Source of the DNA: Xanthobacteraceae bacterium
GTDB lineage: Bacteria > Pseudomonadota > Alphaproteobacteria > Rhizobiales > Xanthobacteraceae
Direction: 5' to 3'
NCBI GenBank assembly: GCA_019746355.1
Contig: JAIESC010000015.1
Coordinates: forward strand, 1-17,977
DNA: 17,977 nt
Positions within the stretch are counted from its first letter, which is position 1. The number at the start of each line of letters is the position of its first letter. The position numbers and the translations under genes were made by a program. Below the pieces are notes generated by a model. It had not been told where the DNA came from. It saw only the letters and a list, made by a program, of their open reading frames with translations, and did not search any database. Of this stretch, positions 1 through 7,133 are shown piece after piece.

Positions 1-363
1 GCGCAGGCCGGCGACCTGAAGAAGGGCGACGTCGTCACCACCGAGGTGACCGAGGTCAAGGAGTCCGGCATCGACGTGAAGATCGTCGGCGGCGAGCTCA
101 CCTCCTTCATCAAGCGCTCGGAGCTGGCGCGCGACCGCAACGACCAGCGCTCCGACCGTTTCCAGGTCGGCCAGAAGGTCGATGCCCGTGTCGTTCTGTT
201 CGACCGCCGCGCCCACAAGGTGCAGCTCTCGATCAAGGCGCTGGAGGTCGCGGAGGAGAAGGAGGCCATCGCCCAGTATGGCTCCTCCGACTCGGGCGCG
301 ACGCTCGGCGACATCCTCGGCACCGCGCTCAAGCGCAAGGGCGAGGAAGCCGATAAGGATTGA
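1..363 (+). CDS. rpsA: 30S ribosomal protein S1, C-terminal part (5' end outside window)
   Basis: The reading frame is open from the first base and ends at TGA 361-363, giving the last 120 residues of ribosomal protein S1, which binds mRNA on the 30S subunit and helps start translation. Visible are a final S1-type OB-fold repeat (roughly residues 5-85 of the fragment: GDVVTTEVTEV, then FQVGQKVDARVVLFDRR and VQLSIKALE) and the short tail with GSSDSGATLGDIL that is typical of alphaproteobacterial S1. The GTG at 46 is internal, not the start; the gene begins upstream of the window. The rpsA-ihfB-lapA neighbourhood supports the call. A hairpin terminator follows 28 bases after the stop. Confidence 0.96.
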   Translation, partial: AQAGDLKKGDVVTTEVTEVKESGIDVKIVGGELTSFIKRSELARDRNDQRSDRFQVGQKVDARVVLFDRRAHKVQLSIKALEVAEEKEAIAQYGSSDSGATLGDILGTALKRKGEEADKD

Positions 364-390
364 TCGCAGGCAGCTTTCGAGCCTGATATC

Positions 391-425
391 GAGCCCCGGG
401 CCGCAAGGTCCGGGGTTCATCTTTT
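391..425 (+). terminator. Rho-independent terminator of rpsA
   Basis: A nine-pair GC-rich stem (394-402 with 407-415, one G-U pair) closes on a GCAA tetraloop at 403-406, which is a stable GNRA loop. Three further pairs (391-393 with 416-418) extend it. A short T run (422-425) follows. It sits 28 bases behind the rpsA stop codon on the same strand, so it most likely ends the rpsA transcript. Confidence 0.85.
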
Positions 426-457
426 GGCCGACATTGCGGCGTTGAGAATGTGGCTCC

Positions 458-593
458 GTCATCCCGGGGCGCTCGCCGCCAGCGCGTTTACGCGCGTCTT
501 CGACGCGCTATGACGGGCGAGCCCGGAATCCATAACCCGCGCTGCGGAGTATGGATTCCGGGTTCGCGACCTGCGGTCGCGCCCCGGAATGAC
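458..593. repeat. Dispersed palindromic repeat with cloverleaf-like fold
   Basis: This 136-base element has outer arms 458-470 and 581-593 that are reverse complements with one mismatch in 13. Inside them are three self-complementary blocks: 471-477 with 516-522, enclosing 481-487 with 503-509; 522-534 with 550-562 (13 bases, perfect); and 565-571 with 575-581 (7 pairs, three-base loop). Drawn as a single strand it is a closed stem with three hairpins. Sequences of this type (outer ends reading gtcatyccggggc) are, from memory, very common between genes in Bradyrhizobiaceae and relatives. It fills most of the rpsA-sppA spacer; the remaining bases (426-457 and 594-646) show nothing definite beyond a ribosome binding site for sppA. 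It has no coding potential I would defend. Confidence 0.8.
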
Positions 594-646
594 AGTGGTG
601 CGTTTTTGCTAAAGTGCGCGTCGAATCAACCCGAAGGATGAAGACC

Positions 647-1630
647 ATGTCGCTCGATGCCGATCTGATCGTCGATCGCCGCCGGATGCGCCGGAAGCTG
701 ACGTTCTGGCGTGTCACAGCCTTTCTTGTCGCCATTGCTGCGGTGGTCGGCGCTGCCGTGATGCTCACCGGCAACCGCACCAGCATCGCCAGTGGGGCAA
801 CCGGATCGATTGCCCGCGTCACCATCGAGGGGCTGATCCGCGGCAGCCGGCAGCGCGTCGAGGCGCTGGAGCGTCTGTCCGAGTCGAGCGCCAAGGCCGT
901 GATCGTTCACGTCAACAGCCCGGGCGGCACGGTGGCCGGCTCCGAGGAGCTCTACGACTCGCTCACCCGGCTGAAGGCCAAGAAGCCGCTGGTGGTCGTG
1001 GTGGACGGCATCGCGGCCTCCGGCGGCTACATCGCCGCCATGGCCTCCGACCGTGTGTTCGCGCAGCAGAGCTCGATCGTCGGCTCGATCGGCATCATCT
1101 TCCAGTACCCGAACTTTACCGACCTCCTCAAAACCGTCGGCGTGCAGGTCGAGAGCATCAAGTCCACGCCGCTCAAGGCGTCCCCGAACGGTCTCGAGCC
1201 GACCAGCCCTGAGGCCCGCGCGGCGGTCGAAGCGCTCGTCAAGGATTCGTACGACTGGTTCAAGGACCTGGTTCGCGAGCGGCGCGGCTTCGACCAGGAG
1301 ACGCTGGACAAGGTGGCGGACGGCCGGGTGTTCACCGGCCGCCAGGGAGTCGACCTCAAGCTGGTCGATGCGCTGGGCGACGAAAAGGCAGCGATCGAGT
1401 GGCTCGCGAAGGAGAAGGGGATCGATCCGAAGACCCCGGTTCGCGACTACCAGCTCCGGCCGCGGTTCAGCGACCTGCCGTTCCTGCACACGGCGATAGC
1501 CGGGGCGCTTGATGCCCTGGGCTTCGGAGGGCTGGCGGAACGGATCAAGGAGTGGGGCGCGTTGCAGGCGGTCGAGCGGCTGAACCTTGACGGTCTGTTG
1601 GCGCTTTGGCACCCTCCGACAGCGAACTAA
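647..1630 (+). CDS. sppA: Signal peptide peptidase SppA (short, S49 family serine protease)
   Basis: This encodes a 327-residue inner-membrane protease that cleaves leftover signal peptides. Residues about 20-40 form one N-terminal membrane anchor after a short basic segment (DRRRMRRK). The S49 core follows: VNSPGGTV near 89-96, the nucleophile Ser125 in [11 protein letters not shown], and the general-base Lys177 in STPLKASP. The Ser-Lys spacing of 52 equals that recalled for Bacillus subtilis SppA (Ser147/Lys199), so it is the short, single-domain form rather than the 67-kDa enterobacterial form. I chose ATG 647 (MSLDADLIV) because a purine-rich AAGGA at 634-638 is well spaced from it; GTG 614 and ATG 638 are in frame but poorly spaced. 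ihfB follows 41 bases later, probably co-transcribed. Confidence 0.93.
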   Translation: MSLDADLIVDRRRMRRKLTFWRVTAFLVAIAAVVGAAVMLTGNRTSIASGATGSIARVTIEGLIRGSRQRVEALERLSESSAKAVIVHVNSPGGTVAGSEELYDSLTRLKAKKPLVVVVDGIAASGGYIAAMASDRVFAQQSSIVGSIGIIFQYPNFTDLLKTVGVQVESIKSTPLKASPNGLEPTSPEARAAVEALVKDSYDWFKDLVRERRGFDQETLDKVADGRVFTGRQGVDLKLVDALGDEKAAIEWLAKEKGIDPKTPVRDYQLRPRFSDLPFLHTAIAGALDALGFGGLAERIKEWGALQAVERLNLDGLLALWHPPTAN

Positions 1631-1671
1631 TGCTGGGCGCGCAATCGTTTAGCGGCGAGGGGGCCGGCTCG

Positions 1672-1974
1672 ATGATCAAGTCCGAACTGGTGCAGCGCAT
1701 TTCCGCGGCCAATCCGCATCTCTATCAGCGTGACGTGGAGAACATCGTCAACGCGATCTTAAACGAGATCGTCGCGGCGATGGCGCGGGGAGATCGGGTG
1801 GAACTGCGCGGTTTCGGCGCGTTCTCGGTCAAGCACCGCCCGGCCCGCACCGGGCGCAATCCACGCACCGGCGCCCACGTGTCCGTCGCGCAAAAGTCCG
1901 TGCCGTTCTTCAAGACCGGCAAGGAGATGCGCGAGCGGCTGAACAAGCCGGACGGCGCGCCGCCAGGCGCTTGA
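1672..1974 (+). CDS. ihfB: Integration host factor subunit beta
   Basis: This encodes a 100-residue DNA-bending protein of the HU/IHF family, which pairs with IHF-alpha to bend DNA sharply in replication, recombination and transcription. Diagnostic segments are IKSELVQRI at the N-terminus, [11 protein letters not shown] near 43-53, and the beta-arm RTGRNPRTG with the intercalating Pro64 at the same position as in E. coli IhfB. The C-terminus has [13 protein letters not shown]. The frame is open from GTG 1606 inside sppA, but ATG 1672 is preferred because the protein then begins exactly like IhfB and GCGAGGGGG (about 1654-1662) lies upstream as a ribosome binding site. Its stop codon is directly followed by an inverted repeat at 1977. 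Beta rather than HU is judged from the N-terminus and the rpsA/lapA context. Confidence 0.95.
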   Translation: MIKSELVQRISAANPHLYQRDVENIVNAILNEIVAAMARGDRVELRGFGAFSVKHRPARTGRNPRTGAHVSVAQKSVPFFKTGKEMRERLNKPDGAPPGA

Positions 1975-1976
1975 GT

Positions 1977-2046
1977 TCGTGTCCCGGACGAGCGAGCGTC
2001 AGCGAGCGAAGATTCGGGACCCAGGAGAAACGTCGCGAAGCGGCAT
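1977..2046. repeat. Left inverted repeat of the GIY-YIG unit
   Basis: About 70 bases beginning two bases after the ihfB stop codon. It is the reverse complement of 2359-2430 with roughly 88% identity by eye (about seven substitutions and two small gaps). It contains an internal direct repeat AGCGAGCG (twice, near 1990-2008) and the block GGGACCCAGGAGAAA. Together with the right copy it frames the decayed GIY-YIG gene like terminal inverted repeats. I recall related short repeats beside GIY-YIG genes in Bradyrhizobiaceae, but cannot check copy number here. Confidence 0.8.
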
Positions 2047-2052
2047 TAGCTC

Positions 2053-2346
2053 TTGAGCGGGCGGTTCTACGTCTACATTCTGGGCGAGCTGGCGCAACGG
2101 CACGCTTTATGTCGGCGTCCCCAACGATCTCGCGCGCCGCGTGACGGAACATAAGTCGGGCGTGGTTCCAGGCTTCACGCGCTAATATGGCGTCAATCAG
2201 CTCGTGTATTTCGAGGAATACGCCTCTATCCTGGAAGCGCGGGACCGCGAGCACAACTGAAGCGATGGCAGCGGTCCTGGAAGCTGGAGCTGATAGAGAA
2301 AGGCAATCCGACTTGGCGCGATTTGTCTGCCGAGATACCGATTTGA
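2053..2346 (+). pseudogene. Decayed single-domain GIY-YIG nuclease gene
   Basis: No intact frame exists, but three frame segments join into one GIY-YIG endonuclease-like protein of about 95 residues. Segment one from TTG 2053 reads SGRFYVYIL (the GIY strand). After a frame change near 2083-2090, segment two reads WRNGTLYVGVPNDLARRVTEHK (the YIG strand and the helix with the catalytic Arg), then VVPGFTR, an in-frame TAA at 2183 where family members have Lys, and YGVNQLVYFEEYASILEARDRE. A TGA at 2258 and a second frame change lead to segment three, KRWQRSWKLELIEKGNPTWRDLS, ending at TGA 2344. That is two frameshifts plus an internal stop, so the gene is dead. Relatives are small YhbQ-like proteins that occur in many copies in Rhizobiales genomes. 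The unit lies between two inverted repeats in the ihfB-lapA spacer. Confidence 0.88.
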
Positions 2347-2358
2347 GGGCGAAGAACG

Positions 2359-2430
2359 ATGTCGCCGCTACGCGGCTTTTCTCCTGGGCCCCGGATCTTC
2401 GCTCGCTACGCTCGCTCGTCCAGGGCACGA
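2359..2430. repeat. Right inverted repeat of the GIY-YIG unit
   Basis: About 72 bases forming the reverse complement of 1977-2046. It starts 12 bases after the end of the GIY-YIG relic and ends at 2430, directly before GGGAGG (2431-2436), the ribosome binding site of the next gene. If ihfB and lapA are read on one mRNA, the two copies can pair into a long stem with the pseudogene as loop. Confidence 0.8.
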
Positions 2431-2440
2431 GGGAGGTGTG

Positions 2441-2794
2441 ATGCGGAAACTCGTCACCGCTCTCATCCTTGTTCCGCTCGGCATCGTCATTGTGATGTTC
2501 GCGGTGGCAAACCGCGAGACCATCACGGTCGCGTTCGACCCGTTCGATACCAAGAACCCGGCGCTGGCGCTGAAGGCGCCGCTCTATGTGCTGATCTTCG
2601 TGCTGGTGGGCGTGGGCGTGCTGGCGGGCGGCATTGCCGCCTGGCTCAAGCAGCACAAGTGGCGGGTGCGGGCGCGACGGGCCGAAGCCGAGGCGCGTGA
2701 TCTGCGCGCGAGGCTCGATGCGGCCGATCCGCGCCGCCAGGTGCCTGTTCCGCGCGACGCCGTGACGCCGTTCATCGTGCCGCCGGCCGCCTGA
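2441..2794 (+). CDS. lapA: LapA-domain (DUF1049) inner-membrane protein
   Basis: This encodes a 117-residue protein with two membrane helices (about residues 4-22 and 46-68), a short segment between them (VANRETITVAFDPFD) matching the LapA/DUF1049 pattern 'F...N...V.v.f.p', and a basic, probably coiled C-terminal part (72-95, [18 protein letters not shown]). In E. coli LapA works with LapB in controlling lipopolysaccharide assembly and also follows rpsA-ihfB, so family and position agree. No lapB is present here, so its partner and exact role in this organism are unknown. ATG 2441 is chosen over the adjacent GTG 2438 because GGGAGG at 2431-2436 fits it better. The upstream spacer has been filled by the GIY-YIG unit, leaving only the ribosome binding site. 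Confidence 0.82.
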   Translation: MRKLVTALILVPLGIVIVMFAVANRETITVAFDPFDTKNPALALKAPLYVLIFVLVGVGVLAGGIAAWLKQHKWRVRARRAEAEARDLRARLDAADPRRQVPVPRDAVTPFIVPPAA

Positions 2795-2816
2795 GCATCA
2801 CCGGACCAGCAATCGC

Positions 2817-3770
2817 ATGGCGCTTCGCATCGTCACCGCCGACGACGTCAACCGGCTGCTGAGCTATGAGGCGCTGATCGACGCGCTGGCCGACGGCTTT
2901 CGCTCCGACATCGAGGTGCCGGAAAAGATTGCGCATTTCATTCCGCTTCCGTCCGGCAGCGAAGCCAAGGTGCTGCTGATGCCGGCCTGGACCACGTCGG
3001 GCGAACGCTTCATCGGCCACAAGCTGGTGAACGTGTTTCCCGACAACGCGAAGCTCGGCAAGCCGTCGGTGCTCGGCAGCTACGTCCTGATGTCCGGCGA
3101 CACCGGCGAGCCGCTGGCGCTGATCGACGGAACCACGCTGACGCTCTGGCGGACGGCGGCGGCCTCCGCGCTCGCCGCGCGCTATCTTGCCCGCGAGGAC
3201 GCGTCGCATCTCGTGGTCATCGGGACAGGCGCGTTGTGCCCGCATCTCGTGCGCGCGCATCGTGCCGTGCGGCCGATCAAGCAGGTCACGCTCTGGAACC
3301 GCACGAGGTCGCGCGCGGTCTCGACGGCCTTCGCCCTGTCCGCGGCGGGCATCGAGCCCGTCATCGCCGACGACCTCGAAGAAGCCGTGCGCCAGGCCGA
3401 CATCGTGTCGTGTGCGACGCTGTCCGAGCAACCCCTGGTTCACGGTGATTGGCTGAAGAAGGGTGCGCATGTTGATCTCGTCGGCGCCTTCACCGCGAAG
3501 ACGCGGGAGTCGGATGACGCCACCGTCCGCCGCGCGCGCGTCTACGTCGACTCGCGAAAAACCGCGCCCAAGGGCTCGGGCGACATCGCCATTCCGTTGA
3601 AGAAGAAGGTCATCCAATTGAAGGATATCCAGGGCGATCTGTTCGAGCTTTGCCGCGGCGACGTGAAGGGCCGCCGGCGCAAGGACGAAATTACGCTGTT
3701 CAAGTCCACCGGCGTGGCGCTGGAAGATCTCGCTGCCGCGATGCTGGTGTGGCGAGCACTACCGGCGTGA
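2817..3770 (+). CDS. Ornithine cyclodeaminase / mu-crystallin family NAD(P)-dependent enzyme
   Basis: This encodes a 317-residue protein of the family that includes ornithine cyclodeaminase, alanine dehydrogenase (archaeal type) and pyrroline-2-carboxylate reductases. Substrate-site residues are visible: Lys69 in GHKLVN and Arg112 in LWRTAAASALA, at the same numbers recalled for Pseudomonas putida ornithine cyclodeaminase. The Rossmann motif is VVIGTGALCPHL (133-144), followed by LWNRTRSRA (159-167), VDLVGAFTAKTRESD (219-233, with the conserved acidic residues) and KSTGVALEDLAAA (296-308). Family members differ in substrate (ornithine, alanine, cyclic imino acids), and sequence alone does not decide, so no gene symbol is given. 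The start ATG 2817 is 22 bases behind lapA with only a weak ribosome binding site. The gene is not part of the usual rpsA-to-trp neighbourhood and may be an addition. Confidence 0.85.
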   Translation: MALRIVTADDVNRLLSYEALIDALADGFRSDIEVPEKIAHFIPLPSGSEAKVLLMPAWTTSGERFIGHKLVNVFPDNAKLGKPSVLGSYVLMSGDTGEPLALIDGTTLTLWRTAAASALAARYLAREDASHLVVIGTGALCPHLVRAHRAVRPIKQVTLWNRTRSRAVSTAFALSAAGIEPVIADDLEEAVRQADIVSCATLSEQPLVHGDWLKKGAHVDLVGAFTAKTRESDDATVRRARVYVDSRKTAPKGSGDIAIPLKKKVIQLKDIQGDLFELCRGDVKGRRRKDEITLFKSTGVALEDLAAAMLVWRALPA

Positions 3771-3777
3771 ATTTCGA

Positions 3778-3856
3778 GTTGACCGTGTTGGCCGATTTTG
3801 AATCGGAATTGCCGCGACTTTGCTGCGATCTGTATGCGTAAAGGTTGACGGTCAAC
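3778..3856. promoter_or_regulatory. Paired palindromes upstream of the EAL gene, candidate operators
   Basis: The 171-base spacer 3771-3941 is relatively AT-rich. It holds a perfect 13-base palindrome GTTGACGGTCAAC at 3844-3856, an isolated GTTGACC half-site at 3778-3784, and a second perfect palindrome CCGATT-TTG-AATCGG at 3792-3806. Such short symmetrical sites are typical of repressor binding, and they lie 85-165 bases before the EAL-domain start codon. I could not place convincing -35/-10 boxes. GAGGGG at 3932-3937 is the ribosome binding site of the downstream gene. Function is inferred only from symmetry and position. Confidence 0.4.
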
Positions 3857-3941
3857 TTAATACTGGATTTGTCAGGAATACGGCTGAACTCGCGCGCGCA
3901 TCCCCTAGCTTGCGGATGTAATTCCGCAATCGAGGGGCTTT

Positions 3942-5147
3942 ATGGACGCGATGAGCTTCACCCGCGACAACACGGTGCAATTCGGGCGTCGGCGCACGGT
4001 TCCGCGCGTCTGCGTGGTTGATGCCAAACCGCATATCCGGCGGTTCCTGTCGGAGACCTTGCAGGAGCTTGGCTTCATCACCCGTGACTGTGGGCGGCTC
4101 ACGGAACTCTCCGAGGCGCTGGCGGACTATCAGCCGGATCTGGTGGTTCTGGGCCTGCTGAAGCCTGAAAGCGAAGTCACCAAGGCGCTTCAGGTGATGA
4201 TGGCGGCACACTTTGCCGGCCGGGTGATGCTGTTCGGAGGGCGTGCCTCGACCGCGCTGATGGGGCTTCAGGAGCTCGGCGAGCAGGTCGGCCTCGCGAT
4301 GCTGCCGCCGCTCGCCACGCCGTTTCGCGACCGCGATCTTTATGAAAATCTTTCGCCGTTTTTGCCGATCCCGGATTCGCCCGCCTTCGACGTCGATGTC
4401 GAGGAGGCGATGCGGAACAACTGGCTCGAGCTCTGGTATCAGCCGAAGATCGACCTGCGCGAGATGATGCTGGTGGGCGCCGAAGCGCTGGTCAGGATGC
4501 GTCATCCGACCTGGGGCATCGTGCCACCGGCGTCATTCATTCCCGACGCGGACGATCCCAACCTGCGCGCGCTGTCGGAGTTTGTCGTCGAGCGCGCCAT
4601 GGCGGACTGGGCGTTCTTCGGCACGGGCCGCACGCCGATCGACATGACCATTCACCTGCCGGCCGTGCTGCTCGGCGACAGCCGGTTCATGGAGCGGGTG
4701 TGGCTCAGGCTTCCCGATCACGCGGCTTTCGCCAAGCTGTTCGTGGAGATCGACAGCGCCGAGGCTCGCCGCGACCATGTGCTGGTGCGCAGGGCCGCAC
4801 GGCATCTGCAGAACTACAATATCGGCATCTCGATCGATGACGTCATGGCGGAAGCCTCCTGGGTCGATATCGCCGATTTCCCGATTGCCGAGATGCAGAT
4901 CGACTCGGCCTTTATCGACGGTGTCGCGGACGACCGCGCCAAGCGCACGGCCTGCGAGATGGCGGTCGAGATCGGCAAGAGGCTCGGCGCGAGGACCGTG
5001 GCGAAGGGCCTTGAGCGGACGGCGGACTGCCGCGTCGTCTCCCAGCTCGGGTTCGACATCGGCCAGGGGTTCCTGTTCGCCAAGCCCATGGAGGCGTCCC
5101 GGTTCGCGCGGACCATGCTGCGCCACCTGGCGGCGAATCCGCGTTGA
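3942..5147 (+). CDS. Degenerate receiver + degenerate EAL-domain protein (c-di-GMP related)
   Basis: This encodes a 401-residue soluble protein. Residues about 21-140 resemble a response-regulator receiver (VPRVCVVDAKPHIRRFLSETL, then PDLVVLG), but the phospho-acceptor Asp is Gly71 and the usual C-terminal Lys-Pro is replaced (ATPF, 125-128). Residues about 150-395 form an EAL domain (EALVRMRHP at 181-189). EAL domains hydrolyse cyclic di-GMP using a set of metal-binding acids. Here Glu181, Glu269, Asp299, Asp300, Asp321, Glu358 and Gln375 remain, but the metal-binding Asn is His238 (TIHLPA), the Lys of KID is Gln319 (MQID), and the first Glu of AEGVE is Lys355 (AKGLE). Catalysis therefore looks unlikely; binding of c-di-GMP or a partner protein is more plausible. 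The start ATG 3942 follows GAGGGG; ATG 3951 is an alternative. The gene stands alone between ocd-like and trpF. Confidence 0.85.
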   Translation: MDAMSFTRDNTVQFGRRRTVPRVCVVDAKPHIRRFLSETLQELGFITRDCGRLTELSEALADYQPDLVVLGLLKPESEVTKALQVMMAAHFAGRVMLFGGRASTALMGLQELGEQVGLAMLPPLATPFRDRDLYENLSPFLPIPDSPAFDVDVEEAMRNNWLELWYQPKIDLREMMLVGAEALVRMRHPTWGIVPPASFIPDADDPNLRALSEFVVERAMADWAFFGTGRTPIDMTIHLPAVLLGDSRFMERVWLRLPDHAAFAKLFVEIDSAEARRDHVLVRRAARHLQNYNIGISIDDVMAEASWVDIADFPIAEMQIDSAFIDGVADDRAKRTACEMAVEIGKRLGARTVAKGLERTADCRVVSQLGFDIGQGFLFAKPMEASRFARTMLRHLAANPR

Positions 5148-5217
5148 AGCGGGCCTCGAACTCCCCCCTGGCCGCATACGGCTGGACAAGACAAAGCCCG
5201 CCCGATCCTGTAGAAAC

Positions 5218-5239
5218 CCGCCGTCAAAACCAACGGCGG
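5218..5239 (+). promoter_or_regulatory. Hairpin over the trpF translation start
   Basis: A perfect seven-pair stem, CCGCCGT (5218-5224) with ACGGCGG (5233-5239) and an eight-base A-rich loop, ends two bases before the trpF ATG at 5242. The only purine-rich stretch that could bind the ribosome (GGCGG) lies in its 3' arm, so the structure would hide it. This suggests translational restraint of trpF, or simply a weak start. The rest of the 94-base spacer 5148-5241 shows no clear promoter and no open leader peptide. Confidence 0.4.
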
Positions 5240-5241
5240 TC

Positions 5242-5919
5242 ATGTCTCTTCTGGTCAAAATCTGCGGCCTGAAAACCATCGAGGCGCTCGACGCCGCGCT
5301 CGATGCAGGCGCTGACATGGTGGGTTTCGTGTTCTTTCCGCCGTCGCCGCGCAACCTCGGGCTCGAGGCGGCCAAGGTGCTGGGCGAGCGGGTGAGGGGC
5401 CGGGCCAGGAAGGTGGCGCTGTCGGTCGATGCAACCGACGCGGAACTGACCGCGGCCATCGAGGCGCTGCGGCCCGACATGCTGCAGCTGCACGGCAAGG
5501 AGGCGCCGGAGCGGGTGGCATCGGTGCGCTCGCGGTTCCGTTTGCCGGTGATGAAGGCATTGCCGATCGAGACGCGCGCCGATCTCTCACCGGTCTATAC
5601 CTATGCCAAAGTCACCGACTGGCTGCTGTTTGACGCGCGCGCACCGCGCGAGGCGACTCGGCCCGGTGGTCTCGGCAAGTCCTTTGACTGGACGCTGCTC
5701 GAGCGGCTTAATCCCGGTGTGCCGTTCATGCTCTCGGGCGGGCTCGACGCCGGCAATCTCACCGAGGCGGTCCGCATCGCGCGTCCCACCGCGGTTGATG
5801 TGTCCTCGGGTGTCGAGCGCTCGCCGGGCGAGAAGGACCCGGCCAAGATCCGCACGTTCGTTCACACGGCCCGCGATGTCGACAACGCGCTGTCCAACAA
5901 AGCGGTGAAACGCGCATGA
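5242..5919 (+). CDS. trpF: Phosphoribosylanthranilate isomerase
   Basis: This encodes a 225-residue TIM-barrel enzyme that converts phosphoribosylanthranilate to CdRP, the third dedicated step of tryptophan synthesis. The catalytic base Cys8 is in VKICGL and the catalytic acid Asp131 in LLFDARAP. Phosphate-binding loops are seen at GGLGKSFDW (142-150), LSGGL (164-168) and DVSSGVE (186-192), followed by PGEKDPAKI. The frame is open far upstream within the EAL gene, but ATG 5242 gives the standard N-terminus (MSLLVKICG). Its stop overlaps the trpB start by four bases (ATGA at 5916-5919), so the two are translationally coupled. The C-terminus is slightly longer than usual. Confidence 0.96.
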   Translation: MSLLVKICGLKTIEALDAALDAGADMVGFVFFPPSPRNLGLEAAKVLGERVRGRARKVALSVDATDAELTAAIEALRPDMLQLHGKEAPERVASVRSRFRLPVMKALPIETRADLSPVYTYAKVTDWLLFDARAPREATRPGGLGKSFDWTLLERLNPGVPFMLSGGLDAGNLTEAVRIARPTAVDVSSGVERSPGEKDPAKIRTFVHTARDVDNALSNKAVKRA

Positions 5920-7133
5920 CCGCGCCGCAGCAACCCAATTCATTCCGCACCGGGCCCGATGAGCGCGGGCATTTCGGCATCTATGGCGGCCGCTTTGTCG
6001 CCGAGACGCTGATGCCGAACATTCTTCAGCTCGAGCAGGCCTATGCCGAGGCCAAGACCGATCCGGCGTTCAAGCGCGAGATGGATGCGCATCTGAAGCA
6101 TTATGTCGGCCGGCCGTCGCCGCTTTATTTTGCCGAGCGGCTGACCGCGCATTTTGGCGGCGCGAAGATCTACCTCAAGCGCGAAGACCTCAATCACACC
6201 GGCGCGCACAAGGTGAACAACGTGCTCGGCCAGATCATGCTGGCCAAGCGCATGGGCAAGCCGCGGATCATTGCCGAGACCGGTGCCGGCATGCACGGCG
6301 TTGCCACCGCAACGCTGTGCGCGAAGTTCGGCCTGCAATGCGTGGTCTACATGGGCGCGGTCGACGTGGGGCGCCAGCAGCCCAACGTGCTCCGCATGCG
6401 CGCGCTCGGCGCCGAAGTGCGGCCGGTGGAGTCCGGGGCGCGGACGCTGAAGGATGCCCTGAACGAGGCGCTGCGCGACTGGGTGACCAACGTCGCCGAC
6501 ACCTTCTATTGCATCGGCACGGTGGCGGGGCCGCATCCTTATCCGGCGATGGTGCGCGATTTCCAGTGCGTGATCGGCGACGAGGCCCGCGCGCAGATGC
6601 ACGAGGCCGAAGGCCGGCTGCCGAATTCGCTGCTCGCCTGCATCGGCGGCGGCTCGAACGCGATGGGGCTGTTCCATCCGTTTCTCGACGATCGTGAGGT
6701 GGAAATCTACGGCGTCGAGGCGGCGGGACATGGCCTCACGAAGAAGCACGCAGCGTCGGTGGCCGGTGGGCGGCCCGGCGTGCTGCATGGCAACCGCACG
6801 TATCTGCTGATGAACGATGACGGCCAGATCGAGGAGGCGCACTCGATCTCCGCCGGCCTCGACTATCCCGGCATCGGGCCGGAGCATGCGTGGCTTGCCG
6901 ACCTCGGCCGCGTGAAATTCCTGTCGGCCACCGACAAGGAGGCGCTCGCCGCGTTCCAGCTGTGCAGCCGGCTCGAAGGCATCATCCCCGCGCTCGAGTC
7001 GTGCCATGCGCTGGCGAAGCTTCCCGACCTCGCGCCGAAGCAGCCGAAGGACCATCTGCTCGTCGTCAATCTCTCCGGCCGCGGCGACAAGGACCTCGAC
7101 AGCGTCGCGCACCATCTCGGAGGCAAGCTCTGA
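5916..7133 (+). CDS. trpB: Tryptophan synthase beta subunit
   Basis: This encodes a 405-residue PLP enzyme that condenses indole with serine to give tryptophan, working as an alpha2-beta2 complex with TrpA. Lys99 in HTGAHKVNN forms the Schiff base, Glu121 in ETGAGMHG is the catalytic acid-base residue, GGGSNAMG (244-251) binds the cofactor phosphate, and LSGRGDKD (386-393) closes the site. Length and motifs match the TrpB1 type that partners TrpA. The start ATG 5916 overlaps the trpF stop, and the stop TGA 7131-7133 overlaps the next start by one base. Confidence 0.98.
   Translation: MTAPQQPNSFRTGPDERGHFGIYGGRFVAETLMPNILQLEQAYAEAKTDPAFKREMDAHLKHYVGRPSPLYFAERLTAHFGGAKIYLKREDLNHTGAHKVNNVLGQIMLAKRMGKPRIIAETGAGMHGVATATLCAKFGLQCVVYMGAVDVGRQQPNVLRMRALGAEVRPVESGARTLKDALNEALRDWVTNVADTFYCIGTVAGPHPYPAMVRDFQCVIGDEARAQMHEAEGRLPNSLLACIGGGSNAMGLFHPFLDDREVEIYGVEAAGHGLTKKHAASVAGGRPGVLHGNRTYLLMNDDGQIEEAHSISAGLDYPGIGPEHAWLADLGRVKFLSATDKEALAAFQLCSRLEGIIPALESCHALAKLPDLAPKQPKDHLLVVNLSGRGDKDLDSVAHHLGGKL

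Noticed and set aside
450..641. A 63-codon frame over the palindromic repeat
   Set aside because: It consists of repeat sequence and has no protein-like character.
626..1612. A 328-codon minus-strand frame opposite sppA
   Set aside because: It mirrors sppA codon bias, has no domain and no ribosome binding site context.
2187..2441. An 84-codon plus-strand frame in the ihfB-lapA spacer
   Set aside because: It is an out-of-frame reading of the GIY-YIG relic and right repeat; the true frame pieces lie in other phases.
5169..5187. Small GCCG-CATA-CGGC hairpin after the EAL gene as terminator
   Set aside because: Only four firm pairs plus wobble pairs and no T run follow.
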